The notes beneath the pieces are model-generated. The model searched no databases, was not told the origin of the DNA, and saw nothing but the letters and a program-made list of their open reading frames with translations. Positions 1-7,528 of a stretch of DNA of 8,595 bases are shown one piece after another (positions within the stretch are counted from its first letter, which is position 1; every line of letters starts with the position of its first letter). This stretch comes from Rickettsiales bacterium (GTDB taxonomy: Bacteria > Pseudomonadota > Alphaproteobacteria > Rickettsiales > UBA1997): positions 1-8,595 of the forward strand of contig CANEUR010000038.1 in assembly GCA_947441875.1 (NCBI GenBank), given 5' to 3'. Both the position numbers and the translations under genes were made by a program.

Positions 1-873
1 AGGATTGTTGAGGGTAGAATAATGAGAGATGCCAGTAAGAGCTAAAGAAACTAAAACATAAATTACTGCACAAATTAATAAAGCACCAATAAGACCAATT
101 GGTAAATCTCTTTTAGGATTTTTACATTCTTCGGCAGTTGTTGCCACAGCATCAAAACCAAGATAAGCAAAAAATATAGCTGCCGCTCCTGTAAATACAC
201 CGTTCCAACCAAAAGGCATAAAATTTGAGTAGTTTTGAGTATTGATAATTGGTGTAGCAATATATAAAAAAATAAAAATTACAGTTAATTTTATCGAAAC
301 TAAAATACGATTTAACATTATACTTTCTTTGGTGCCAATAAATAATAATAAACCAATAAAAGAAGAAATGCAAACCGCAGGTAAATTAATAATACCACAA
401 TAAGTTTGATCGGAGCAAACTTGCGAAGGAGCTTTGGTTAAGTATTCTGGAATGATAACATAAGATTGATGCAAAATGCCCACTAAATATCCAGACCAAC
501 CAGCCGAAACAGTTGAAGAAGCAACTGTATATTCTAGAATTAAACCACAAGCAACCAACCAAGCAATGAATTCACCCATAATTCCATAAGTGTAGGTATA
601 GGCACTACCTGATATGGGAATCATTGAAGCAAGCTCAGCATAAGCCAAACCAGCAAAAACACAAACCAAGGCTGCTAAAAAGAATGAAATAGAAATTGCT
701 GGACCAGCATAATTAGCGGCTGCCTGCCCCGTTAACACAAAAATACCTGTGCCAATAATTGAGCCAATACCAATAAAAATAAGATCAAAAATACCTAGCG
801 ATTTTTTTAATGTACTACTTTTAGCGCTTTCAATAATTGATTGTAAAGATTTAGTTCTGAATAGAGATTTCAT
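1..873 (-). CDS. Amino-acid permease, APC superfamily (cationic amino acid transporter type), 3' end cut off
   Basis: The frame opens at ATG 873 and stays open through base 1, giving the first 291 residues; the family is usually about 460-490 residues, so the C-terminal third is outside the window. It should be an inner-membrane secondary transporter that imports an amino acid; the substrate cannot be told from the sequence. The first membrane segment carries the APC glycine signature GIGSIIGTGIFVLTG (residues 35-49), followed by NYAGPA and YAELASMIPISGSAYTY (78-94), all typical of CAT/YfnA-like permeases. Later hallmarks are ILEYTVASS (112-120), WSGYL (126-130) and FFAYLGFDAVATTAEECKNP (234-253). 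About seven hydrophobic helices are visible. A short Cys-containing loop (C153, C159) lies around residues 145-160. The gene has its own promoter and is probably transcribed apart from pilT upstream. No Shine-Dalgarno is seen before the ATG. The family call is firm; specificity is unknown. Confidence 0.93.
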   Translation of the reverse strand, partial: MKSLFRTKSLQSIIESAKSSTLKKSLGIFDLIFIGIGSIIGTGIFVLTGQAAANYAGPAISISFFLAALVCVFAGLAYAELASMIPISGSAYTYTYGIMGEFIAWLVACGLILEYTVASSTVSAGWSGYLVGILHQSYVIIPEYLTKAPSQVCSDQTYCGIINLPAVCISSFIGLLLFIGTKESIMLNRILVSIKLTVIFIFLYIATPIINTQNYSNFMPFGWNGVFTGAAAIFFAYLGFDAVATTAEECKNPKRDLPIGLIGALLICAVIYVLVSLALTGISHYSTLNNP

Positions 874-916
874 AGGTTGTAAAGATTAATTTTATGTAAT
901 GTTGTAACGAAGTTAG

Positions 917-944
917 ATTATAGTATAAGAAATTAATTTTTCAA
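917..944 (-). promoter_or_regulatory. Sigma70-type promoter of the amino-acid permease gene
   Basis: On the minus strand TTGAAA (944-939) is separated by 16 bases from a perfect TATAAT (922-917). Transcription would begin near base 910, leaving a leader of about 36 bases before ATG 873. The whole element lies in the 78-base gap between the pilT stop and the permease start. A 7-base direct repeat ATACTAT occurs at 950-944 and 926-920, the second copy overlapping the -10 region. In such AT-rich DNA chance matches are common, but the position and near-consensus hexamers make this credible. Confidence 0.65.
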
Positions 945-951
945 TAGTATT

Positions 952-1983
952 TTAATTTTCTTGTGATTTTATTTCTTCTTCAGCAATTTCAAGAGATATA
1001 GTGTTGTTATTTGCCATTTCTTTTAAATAATCTTTTAATAAAATCATTCCACTTTTTTTATTAAGCTCAATAATAGAGTTAATTTGTGCAATTTTATCTT
1101 CGCGTATTAAATTGCGTATAGATGAATTGACAATCATGATTTCAAAAGCAGCACAACGATCAGCATTGATTTTCTTAACAAGTCGTTGCGAAATAACCGC
1201 TCTTAAAGAATTAGAAATAATAGATCGAATAGTTGAGCGTTGATCGGCAGGAAAAGAATCGATGATACGATCGATTGTTTGTGAAGCAGAGTTGGTGTGC
1301 AAAGTTGCTAAAACCAAATGCCCAGTTTCGGCAGCAGTAAGGGCTAACTGGACAGTATCAAGATCGCGCATTTCACCAATCATAATAACATCAGGATCTT
1401 GCCTTAAAGCACTTTTTAAAGCATCGTTAAAAGAGTGGCTATCGGTTCTGAATTCTCGCTGATTAACCAAAGATTTTTGGCTAGTAAAAACATATTCAAC
1501 AGGATCTTCGATGGTAATAATATGTTTGTTTTGATTTTGATTAATATGATCAATCATCGCAGCTAAGGTTGTTGATTTGCCACTACCAGTAGGGCCAACA
1601 ACTAAAACCAAGCCTTTTTTATAATTTAATAAATTCTGCACAACATAAGGAACATTAATTGCTGCCAAAGATTTTATTTTGTTTGGTATAACTCTAATAG
1701 CAACAGCAGGACCAAGTATAGTGTGGTAAGCATTAACACGGTATCTTAAATTATTGCTGTCGATAAAAGAAAAATCGTGTTCTTTTTGAGTTAAATAAAT
1801 TTCTTTTTGTTTTGGCATGATTAAAAAAAAGATAAAATCATAAACTTCTTGACTAGTGAGATTATTTTTATTTTCTGGATAATCAATAATTTCACCATTA
1901 AAACGAAAAATTATCTTGTAACCAGCTGAAATATGAATATCGGAGCAGTTTTTAGCTCGAGCAAAATCAAATATTTGTTGCAC
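952..1983 (-). CDS. pilT: Type IV pilus retraction ATPase PilT
   Basis: This is a 343-residue hexameric secretion ATPase, the normal PilT length. PilT powers pilus disassembly at the inner membrane, giving twitching, surface attachment and DNA uptake. The N-terminal PAS-like domain (about 1-100) contains CSDIHISAGYKIIFRFNG (13-30), matching the PilT 'ASDLH' motif. The core has Walker A GPTGSGKST (130-138), the Asp box IITIEDPVEYV (155-165), Walker B DPDVIMIGEMRD (196-207) and the His box ETGHLVLATLHTNSA (219-233). The C-terminal SIRNLIRE (288-295) corresponds to the AIRNLIRE motif needed for retraction in PilT, which argues against PilB or DotB. The start is GTG, sharing its G with the TAG stop of the TPR gene; an in-frame stop at 2025-2023 with no ATG, GTG or TTG in between makes this the only plausible start. 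No other pilus gene is in the window. The permease gene follows from its own promoter. Confidence 0.95.
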   Translation of the reverse strand: MQQIFDFARAKNCSDIHISAGYKIIFRFNGEIIDYPENKNNLTSQEVYDFIFFLIMPKQKEIYLTQKEHDFSFIDSNNLRYRVNAYHTILGPAVAIRVIPNKIKSLAAINVPYVVQNLLNYKKGLVLVVGPTGSGKSTTLAAMIDHINQNQNKHIITIEDPVEYVFTSQKSLVNQREFRTDSHSFNDALKSALRQDPDVIMIGEMRDLDTVQLALTAAETGHLVLATLHTNSASQTIDRIIDSFPADQRSTIRSIISNSLRAVISQRLVKKINADRCAAFEIMIVNSSIRNLIREDKIAQINSIIELNKKSGMILLKDYLKEMANNNTISLEIAEEEIKSQEN

Positions 1984-1985
1984 TA
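1981..1985 (-). promoter_or_regulatory. TAGTG stop-start overlap coupling the TPR gene to pilT
   Basis: Reading the minus strand, TAG (1985-1983) ends the TPR gene and GTG (1983-1981) starts pilT, sharing one base. No Shine-Dalgarno precedes the GTG; the upstream bases are AATTTAAAAACCTTAATATA. Translation of pilT therefore probably depends on ribosomes ending the TPR gene. This is inference from geometry. Confidence 0.6.
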
Positions 1986-2873
1986 TATTAAGGTTTTTAA
2001 ATTGGAGATACGATTCTGCACTTCAGAAATAGAGATATCTAGATTATTATTATAATGTTTAACAGTTAAATTATAATAATCAATAGCTTGTGAATATTGT
2101 TTAGTTTTATCATATAAAACTGCTAGATTATAATAAAAAATAGAGTTTTCTGATTCAATACTTACTGCTTTTTGATAATATTCGATTGCTTTATTATAAT
2201 TACCGATTTTTTCACTTGCCAAAGCTGCATTTGCATAAATAAAAGTTGAATCTGGATTCTGTTGAGAGAGTCTAGATAATAAATAAAAGGCTTCTCTAGG
2301 GGTTTCTTCTATCATGATGGCAATAATATTATTGATAATTTCTTGTTTATTTTCAGGTTCTTGTTTTAATAAATCTTGGTAAAGAGTTTTTGATTGACGA
2401 TATTGCCCAAGTTTTTGGTAAACCGTTGCCAAGGCATATTTAGAATAATTATTTTTTGGATCTTTTGCCAAAACAGATTTATATAGCTCAATGGCAATTT
2501 CATACTGACCAGCCAACACGGCATTGTAGGCTAGTTTTTCTTTTTCTTTTAATTTATAATTAATTTTTGTTTTATCAATAACCGCAATATCAAGCTCAGA
2601 TTGTTTATCTTTTTCTTTATCTTTTTTACTTTTTTTTGTATCTTGTGGCTTTTCTTTTTCGCCAATAATAATTGATTTGACAGATTCTTTGCTAGGAGGA
2701 GATTCGTTTGCATAAATATCGAATTGCTCTCTTGCTTGTTTATCGAATAACAAGCTTTTTTCGATATCTTTAGCAATACTGTTATTATCAAAAACATTTT
2801 CTGCCGAGGCAAAATTTATCTGAAAAAAACCAATAGTAAGAGCTAAAACAATTAATCGCAATAAAACTAGCAT
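1983..2873 (-). CDS. Exported tetratricopeptide-repeat protein, possibly pilus-associated
   Basis: The 296-residue product starts with a hydrophobic segment and an ASA site (residues 1-24), looking like a cleavable signal peptide, so it probably acts in the periplasm or at the envelope. A charged, Lys/Glu-rich linker (about 70-95) follows. The C-terminal half is built of TPR helices: repeats at about 112-139 (AGQYEIAIELYKSVLAKDP), 144-173 (LGQYRQSKTLYQDLLKQEP), a degenerate one near 177-207, then 211-241 (IGNYNKAIEYYQKAVSIE) and 245-274 (TKQYSQAIDYYNLTV). TPRs bind other proteins; no catalytic motif is seen. The gene sits 3 bases after mnmG and shares a base with the pilT start. That tight link makes a pilus assembly role, like PilF/PilW or MshN in other bacteria, a fair guess, but TPR similarity alone cannot prove it. 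It could equally be a general envelope scaffold. The first 24 residues could instead remain as a membrane anchor. Confidence 0.85.
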   Translation of the reverse strand: MLVLLRLIVLALTIGFFQINFASAENVFDNNSIAKDIEKSLLFDKQAREQFDIYANESPPSKESVKSIIIGEKEKPQDTKKSKKDKEKDKQSELDIAVIDKTKINYKLKEKEKLAYNAVLAGQYEIAIELYKSVLAKDPKNNYSKYALATVYQKLGQYRQSKTLYQDLLKQEPENKQEIINNIIAIMIEETPREAFYLLSRLSQQNPDSTFIYANAALASEKIGNYNKAIEYYQKAVSIESENSIFYYNLAVLYDKTKQYSQAIDYYNLTVKHYNNNLDISISEVQNRISNLKTLI

Positions 2874-2876
2874 AAA

Positions 2877-4739
2877 TTAATGATTTTTGTGCTTTAAATA
2901 AATTAAAATAGCCATTAAAGAAGCAGGTGTTAAACCCTCAATTTTGCTGGCCTGATGAATAGTCGCAGGGCGATATTTAGTTAATTTTTCCCTTACTTCA
3001 TTTGATAAACTTTGAATGAGATTATAATTTATGTCAAGAGGAATTTGAGTATTTTCTTGTTGTTGAAATAATAAAATATCTTGTTGTTGACGTTTTAGAT
3101 AATTAAAATATAAAGCTTCGATACTAATTTGTTGCTTAATATATGTATCAATTTGAGATAATTCTTGAGACCAAATAATAGAAAGCTTTTCAAAATTAAT
3201 ATTAGGAAAAGCCAGCAATTGAAAGGCGGTTCGCAAAACTCCATCTTGCTTAATAGATATATTATATTTTTGCAATTTAATTGGAGAAATTGTTAAATTT
3301 TCAAGTATTGTTAAAGCCTCTTGTAACTTTTCTTTTTTAGCAGTAAAAATTTGCTTGCGGTAATTACTTACACAACCTATTTTTATACCTAATTCGGTAA
3401 GCCTGGTATCGGCATTATCTGCTCTTAAACTAAGTCTATATTCTGATCGTGAAGTAAGCATGCGATAAGGCTCAGAAACTCCTAAACTAGTGAGATCATC
3501 TATCATTACACCAATATAACTACTAGTGCGATCTAAAATAAATTCTTGCCCTTTTTTTAAACTTAATAAACCAGCATTAATGCCAGCAACTAACCCCTGC
3601 CCAGCCGCCTCTTCGTAGCCTGTGGTGCCATTAATTTGACCTGCTAAAAATAAATTAGTAATTTTTTTAGTTGCTAATGTTGGCAAAAGCTCTCGAGGAT
3701 CGATAAAATCGTATTCAATAGCATAACCTGGTTGAGTGATTATGCAATTTTCTAAACCTGGTATGGTTTTGATAAACTGCTCCTGCACCTCTTGTGGTAA
3801 AGAAGTAGAAATGCCGTTTGGATAAACTAAATCAGTATCTAAGCCTTCTGGTTCTAAAAAAATTTGATGTCTTTCTTTATTGGTAAAACGATGAATTTTA
3901 TCTTCGATAGAAGGACAGTATCTAGGACCATTTCCTGTAATATTACCACCATACATTGCAGATTGATGTAAATTTTTGGCGATAATTTGATGAGTTTTTT
4001 GATTAGTGTAAGTGATATAGCAAGGAATTTGCTTGGTGATTATTTTTTGATTCAGATATGAAAAAGGTGTAGGCACACTATCGCTTTCTTGAATTTCAAG
4101 ATTGTTAAAATTAATAGAAGAAGCCAAAATTCGTGCAGGAGTGCCAGTTTTAAGCCTTGCCAGTGCAAAACCACATTTTTGCAACGAAACCGCTAAATCA
4201 AAAGATGCCGATTCGTTTTTTCGCCCACCTTCTGTTTGAGATGAGCCAATATGCATTATGCCTCTTAAAAAAGTGCCAGTAGTAATAATTAAAGCTTGGC
4301 AATTAATTTGAGTGCCATCATCAATAATTATGCCTTTTATTTGCTGATTTTCGATAATTAAATTTTTAGCTGTAGCAAAAATTATGTTAAGATCTTGGTA
4401 TTCTTGTTGTAAAATTTCGTTGACCGCCTGTTTATAAAGCTTGCGATCGGCTTGTGCTCTTGGTGAATGAACCGCAGGACCTTTTGAAATATTTAAAATT
4501 TTAAAATTAATACCAGCTTTATCTATTGCTCTACCCATAATGCCATCAAGAGCATCAACTTCTCGCACAATTGTGCCTTTAGCAACTCCACCAATAGCAG
4601 GATTACAAGACATTTCGCCAATATTACTTGGTTGTTTGGTGATAAGCAAAGTTTCTGCCCCCATACGCACTGCAGCACAAGCAGATTCAATGCCAGCATG
4701 CCCTGCGCCTATAACAATTACTTCATAATTGCTTTTCAT
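2877..4739 (-). CDS. mnmG: tRNA uridine-5-carboxymethylaminomethyl modification enzyme MnmG (GidA)
   Basis: With MnmE, this FAD enzyme installs the carboxymethylaminomethyl group on the wobble uridine (U34) of certain tRNAs, supporting accurate decoding of codons ending in A or G. Its 620 residues match the family (about 620-630). The FAD-binding loop VIGAGHAGIESA is at 9-20, and SCNPAIGGVAKG (44-55) holds one conserved cysteine (C45). The GidA signature GPRYCPSIEDK (272-282) holds the second (C276), and AGQINGTTGYEEAAGQG (367-383) is the other diagnostic block. DDLTSLGVSEPYRMLTSRSE (415-434) and the C-terminal helical, MnmE/tRNA-binding region ending in IHQASKIEGLTPASLMAILI are also present. 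I see no missing key residues. The ATG overlaps the M16 stop as ATGA, and the TPR gene follows after 3 bases. In many bacteria mnmG sits near mnmE, rsmG or parAB; none is here, so this neighbourhood is rearranged. Confidence 0.99.
   Translation of the reverse strand: MKSNYEVIVIGAGHAGIESACAAVRMGAETLLITKQPSNIGEMSCNPAIGGVAKGTIVREVDALDGIMGRAIDKAGINFKILNISKGPAVHSPRAQADRKLYKQAVNEILQQEYQDLNIIFATAKNLIIENQQIKGIIIDDGTQINCQALIITTGTFLRGIMHIGSSQTEGGRKNESASFDLAVSLQKCGFALARLKTGTPARILASSINFNNLEIQESDSVPTPFSYLNQKIITKQIPCYITYTNQKTHQIIAKNLHQSAMYGGNITGNGPRYCPSIEDKIHRFTNKERHQIFLEPEGLDTDLVYPNGISTSLPQEVQEQFIKTIPGLENCIITQPGYAIEYDFIDPRELLPTLATKKITNLFLAGQINGTTGYEEAAGQGLVAGINAGLLSLKKGQEFILDRTSSYIGVMIDDLTSLGVSEPYRMLTSRSEYRLSLRADNADTRLTELGIKIGCVSNYRKQIFTAKKEKLQEALTILENLTISPIKLQKYNISIKQDGVLRTAFQLLAFPNINFEKLSIIWSQELSQIDTYIKQQISIEALYFNYLKRQQQDILLFQQQENTQIPLDINYNLIQSLSNEVREKLTKYRPATIHQASKIEGLTPASLMAILIYLKHKNH
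4736..4739 (-). promoter_or_regulatory. ATGA overlap coupling the M16 peptidase gene to mnmG
   Basis: The mnmG ATG (4739-4737) and the peptidase TGA (4738-4736) form the classic 4-base ATGA overlap. There is no Shine-Dalgarno in the preceding bases (TGATAACTTAAAACC), so re-initiation by terminating ribosomes is the likely way mnmG is translated. It also fixes the mnmG start. Confidence 0.7.
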
Positions 4740-5989
4740 GGTTTTAAGTTATCAGAATCGAAATTAAAATTTTTTACTTCACCTAAAACCGCCAAAGTTG
4801 GAGAGCCAGCAAAAATTTTACCTGCTAAATTACTAACATCAAGTTTGGTATTATTGTTAAACTCATTAATTAATTCTTGGTCGGTATAAATTTTATTGTA
4901 GCATAAAATATCGTTGCCAATTCTCTGCATTCTAGCATTAGTGCTTTCTTTTGCCATTGCTAAACCTGCTAAAAATTGAGTTTGTACTTTTTGCATTTCG
5001 GCATCAGTTATATTTTGGCAGATTTTTTCTAGTTCTTGCTTAGTTGCTTGCAAAAATAAATTGAGTTTTTCAATTGATGTGCCACCATAAATACCAAATA
5101 TTCCAGCATCAGAATAACAACTATTAAAAGCATATACCGAATATGCCAAGCCTAGGTTTTCTCGAATTTCATAAAACAACCTAGAAGACATACCAGAGCC
5201 CAAAATCATGGCTAAAATTTGTTGTGTATAAAATTGTGAATTATGATAAGATAAGCCTTCAAAACCTAAAACTAAATGCACCTGCTCGAGTTTTTTAACT
5301 TTTTTTGCTACTCCACCCACATATTTTGGTTGTTTTGGTTTATCAATAATATTACTATTTAATTGATTAAAATATTTATCAACCCAATTGACCACCTCGC
5401 TAGTTTTAACACTACCAGAAGCAACAACTGCCATATTTTGGTAGTTATATTGATTATCAATGTAACTTTGAAAATGTTGCGAATTAAAAGTTTTAATATT
5501 GCTTATTTTACCTAAAATAGATCTGCCCAAAGGCTGTTTAGGAAATGCTTTTTCTTGAAAATAATCAAAAATAATATCGTCTGGAGTGTCGGATGTCATG
5601 GCAACTTCTTGCAAAATGACTCCTCTTTCTTTTTCAACTTCTTGGCTATCAAAAATAGAGTTTTGTAAAATATCGGCTAAAAACTGAATAGCAAACTCGG
5701 CATGTTGCTTCAAAACTTTCACATAATAAACAGTTTTTTCTCGAGAAGTATAGGCATTAATATAACCACCAATGCTTTCAAACTCTTCGGCAATTTGTTT
5801 AGCAGTTCGGGTTTTGGTGCCTTTAAAAGCCATATGCTCTAAAAAATGCGAAATACCATTAATTGCCAAATTTTCGTTTCTGCTACCAGTTTTAACAAAC
5901 ACACCAATAGCCACGGTTTGTAAATCAGGAATTTCATCAACCGCTACTCTTAGCTTGTTGCTATTAGTGATTATTGAGATATTTTGCAT
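4736..5989 (-). CDS. M16-family zinc metallopeptidase (processing-peptidase-like)
   Basis: A 417-residue single-unit M16B peptidase related to the beta subunit of mitochondrial processing peptidase and to the zinc protease of Rickettsia. The inverted zinc motif H48-F-L-E51-H52 lies in GISHFLEHMAFKGT, with H48 and H52 as zinc ligands and E51 as catalytic base. The third ligand is likely E128 in ERGVILQEVA, spaced 80 residues from H48 as in the mitochondrial enzyme. The C-terminal half has the glycine-rich GSGMSSRLFYEIRENLGLAY (264-283), with R276 and Y283 seven apart like the substrate-gripping R/Y pair of active M16 enzymes. It therefore looks catalytically complete. Members degrade or trim peptides; the true substrate is unknown. 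No signal peptide is seen, so it is probably cytoplasmic. Often in M16B an active and an inactive subunit are paired, but no second M16 gene is nearby. It starts 4 bases after gcvPB and overlaps mnmG. Confidence 0.95.
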   Translation of the reverse strand: MQNISIITNSNKLRVAVDEIPDLQTVAIGVFVKTGSRNENLAINGISHFLEHMAFKGTKTRTAKQIAEEFESIGGYINAYTSREKTVYYVKVLKQHAEFAIQFLADILQNSIFDSQEVEKERGVILQEVAMTSDTPDDIIFDYFQEKAFPKQPLGRSILGKISNIKTFNSQHFQSYIDNQYNYQNMAVVASGSVKTSEVVNWVDKYFNQLNSNIIDKPKQPKYVGGVAKKVKKLEQVHLVLGFEGLSYHNSQFYTQQILAMILGSGMSSRLFYEIRENLGLAYSVYAFNSCYSDAGIFGIYGGTSIEKLNLFLQATKQELEKICQNITDAEMQKVQTQFLAGLAMAKESTNARMQRIGNDILCYNKIYTDQELINEFNNNTKLDVSNLAGKIFAGSPTLAVLGEVKNFNFDSDNLKP

Positions 5990-5993
5990 ATTT

Positions 5994-7484
5994 TTAGTTT
6001 TGATTAAGAAGTTCTACCCAAGTAAGAATAGGATTTTTGGCAGCCTGAACTTCGTTTAATCTTCTTCTTGGAGTATGAAGCGGATATTGATGAAATTTAT
6101 CACCGTTGCCATTTTTAATTTCGTTAGAAATATAAATCATGGTGCTAATAAAATTATCAATTGTTTGCTTATTTTCGGTTTCGGTTGGCTCAATTAGCAT
6201 TGCCCCTTGCACTACTAACGGAAAGAACACCGTCATTGGGTGAATGCCAAACTCCACCAAAGCTTTAGCAATATCAAGAGTGCTGATGCCTTGGGCTTTT
6301 TGTAGTTTATCGGTAAGCAAGCATTCGTGCATACAATAGCCAAAAAATGGCACATGAAAATGATCTTTTAATTTAGTTAAAATATAATTTGCCGAAAGCA
6401 CTGCATCTTCTGCCACTTTTTGTAAAGCATCTGCCCCGTGCGAAAGCATATAAGTAAGGGCTCGAACATGCATACCAAACTGCCCATGAAAACCCTTAAC
6501 TTTACCACAAGAATATTTTGGTTTAGCAAAATAAAATTTATCGTTGGTTTTTTCAACATGAGGTGCAGGCAAAAACTCTGCCAACTCTTTTCTTACCGCA
6601 ATTGGGCCCGAACCAGGGCCGCCGCCGCCGTGTGGAGTTGAAAAAGTTTTATGCAAGTTAAAGTGCATCACATCCACCCCAATATCTGCTGGCCTCACTT
6701 TGCCAACAATTGCATTATAATTGGCACCGTCGCAGTAAAAATAACCACCAGCTTTGTGAACCAAATCGGCAATTTCTACAATATTTTTTTCAAATTTACC
6801 ACAAGTATTTGGGTTGGTAATCATAATGCCAGCAAGCTCGTGAGCATGAGTTGCTACCAACTCTTTAAATACTGCTAAATTTACCAAGCCTTCTTCATCA
6901 GAAGGAATAACTTTAATATCAAAACCACAAATAGCCGCCGTTGCAGGGTTAGTGCCGTGGGCAGAATCTGGAATAAGCACAACTTTTCGGTGAGCCTGCC
7001 CCTTTACTTCGTGGGCTTTTTTAATAACTAACATACCAGAAAGCTCGCCTTGAGCACCTGCCGCAGGAGCCAAAGAAACCGCCTCTAAACCAGTGAGAGT
7101 GCCTAACCAGTGTTGCAGATTATACATCAATTCTAAAGCACCTTGCACAGTTTGTTCGTTTTGTAGCGGGTGAATGTTGGCAAAACCTGGTAATCGAGCC
7201 ATTTTTTCGTTTAATCTTGGGTTGTGTTTCATGGTGCAAGAACCAAGCGGATAAAAACCAGAATCAATAGAATAATTTTGATTCGAAAGCCTCACGAAAT
7301 GTCTAATAACCTGTGGCTCGGTTACTTGTGGCAAACCAATTGATTCTCTTGCTTTTTTGCCAGTTTTAATTGCGAAATAAAACACTTCTGGCAAATCAAC
7401 ACCGCAAGCACCAGTGTGCGATTGAGTGATTAACAAGGTTGTTTCGTGATTTAAGCCAGTTTGAGTGGGAGTAAAATTTTGCAT
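5994..7484 (-). CDS. gcvPB: Glycine dehydrogenase (decarboxylating) subunit 2, GcvPB
   Basis: GcvPB pairs with GcvPA to form the PLP-dependent P-protein, which decarboxylates glycine and passes the aminomethyl group to the lipoyl H-protein (GcvH). With GcvT this yields one-carbon units. The 496 residues are a full-length subunit. Conserved blocks are YPLGSCTMKHNPRLNEKMAR (78-97), IPDSAHGTNPATAA (171-184), MITNPNTCGKFE (221-232), CDGANYNAIVG (251-261) and NLHKTFSTPHGGGGPGSGP (276-294), with K279 the expected PLP lysine. The wording of the last block matches alphaproteobacterial GcvPB. The end also shows the usual TPRRRLNEVQAAKNP. No gcvPA, gcvH or gcvT flanks it; upstream is a DUF2442 gene and downstream, after 4 bases, the peptidase gene. 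No glycine riboswitch could fit in the 44-base upstream gap. By eye the gene is richer in G+C than its neighbours, perhaps through protein conservation. Confidence 0.98.
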   Translation of the reverse strand: MQNFTPTQTGLNHETTLLITQSHTGACGVDLPEVFYFAIKTGKKARESIGLPQVTEPQVIRHFVRLSNQNYSIDSGFYPLGSCTMKHNPRLNEKMARLPGFANIHPLQNEQTVQGALELMYNLQHWLGTLTGLEAVSLAPAAGAQGELSGMLVIKKAHEVKGQAHRKVVLIPDSAHGTNPATAAICGFDIKVIPSDEEGLVNLAVFKELVATHAHELAGIMITNPNTCGKFEKNIVEIADLVHKAGGYFYCDGANYNAIVGKVRPADIGVDVMHFNLHKTFSTPHGGGGPGSGPIAVRKELAEFLPAPHVEKTNDKFYFAKPKYSCGKVKGFHGQFGMHVRALTYMLSHGADALQKVAEDAVLSANYILTKLKDHFHVPFFGYCMHECLLTDKLQKAQGISTLDIAKALVEFGIHPMTVFFPLVVQGAMLIEPTETENKQTIDNFISTMIYISNEIKNGNGDKFHQYPLHTPRRRLNEVQAAKNPILTWVELLNQN

Positions 7485-7528
7485 AATATTTTTATTTTGG
7501 TTTATAAATTTTTTTAGTTAATTTTTGT

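Noticed and set aside
75..373. Minus-strand open frames of 61 and 73 codons inside the permease region
   Set aside because: They are out of frame with the continuous 291-codon permease frame, which carries all the APC motifs.
4540..4889. Plus-strand open frames opposite the start of mnmG and the end of the peptidase gene
   Set aside because: They mirror highly conserved coding sequence of the FAD-binding region and have no protein family features.
5772..6059. Plus-strand open frame of 95 codons across the peptidase start and gcvPB end
   Set aside because: Antisense to two well-supported genes, crossing their junction, with no domain resemblance.
6600..6640. GCC-type short repeat within gcvPB
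   Set aside because: It encodes the conserved glycine run next to the PLP lysine, so it is protein-driven and not a repeat element.
7485..7528. Promoter or glycine riboswitch before gcvPB
   Set aside because: A TATAAA hexamer is present but has no acceptable -35 at the right distance, and 44 bases are too few for a riboswitch aptamer.
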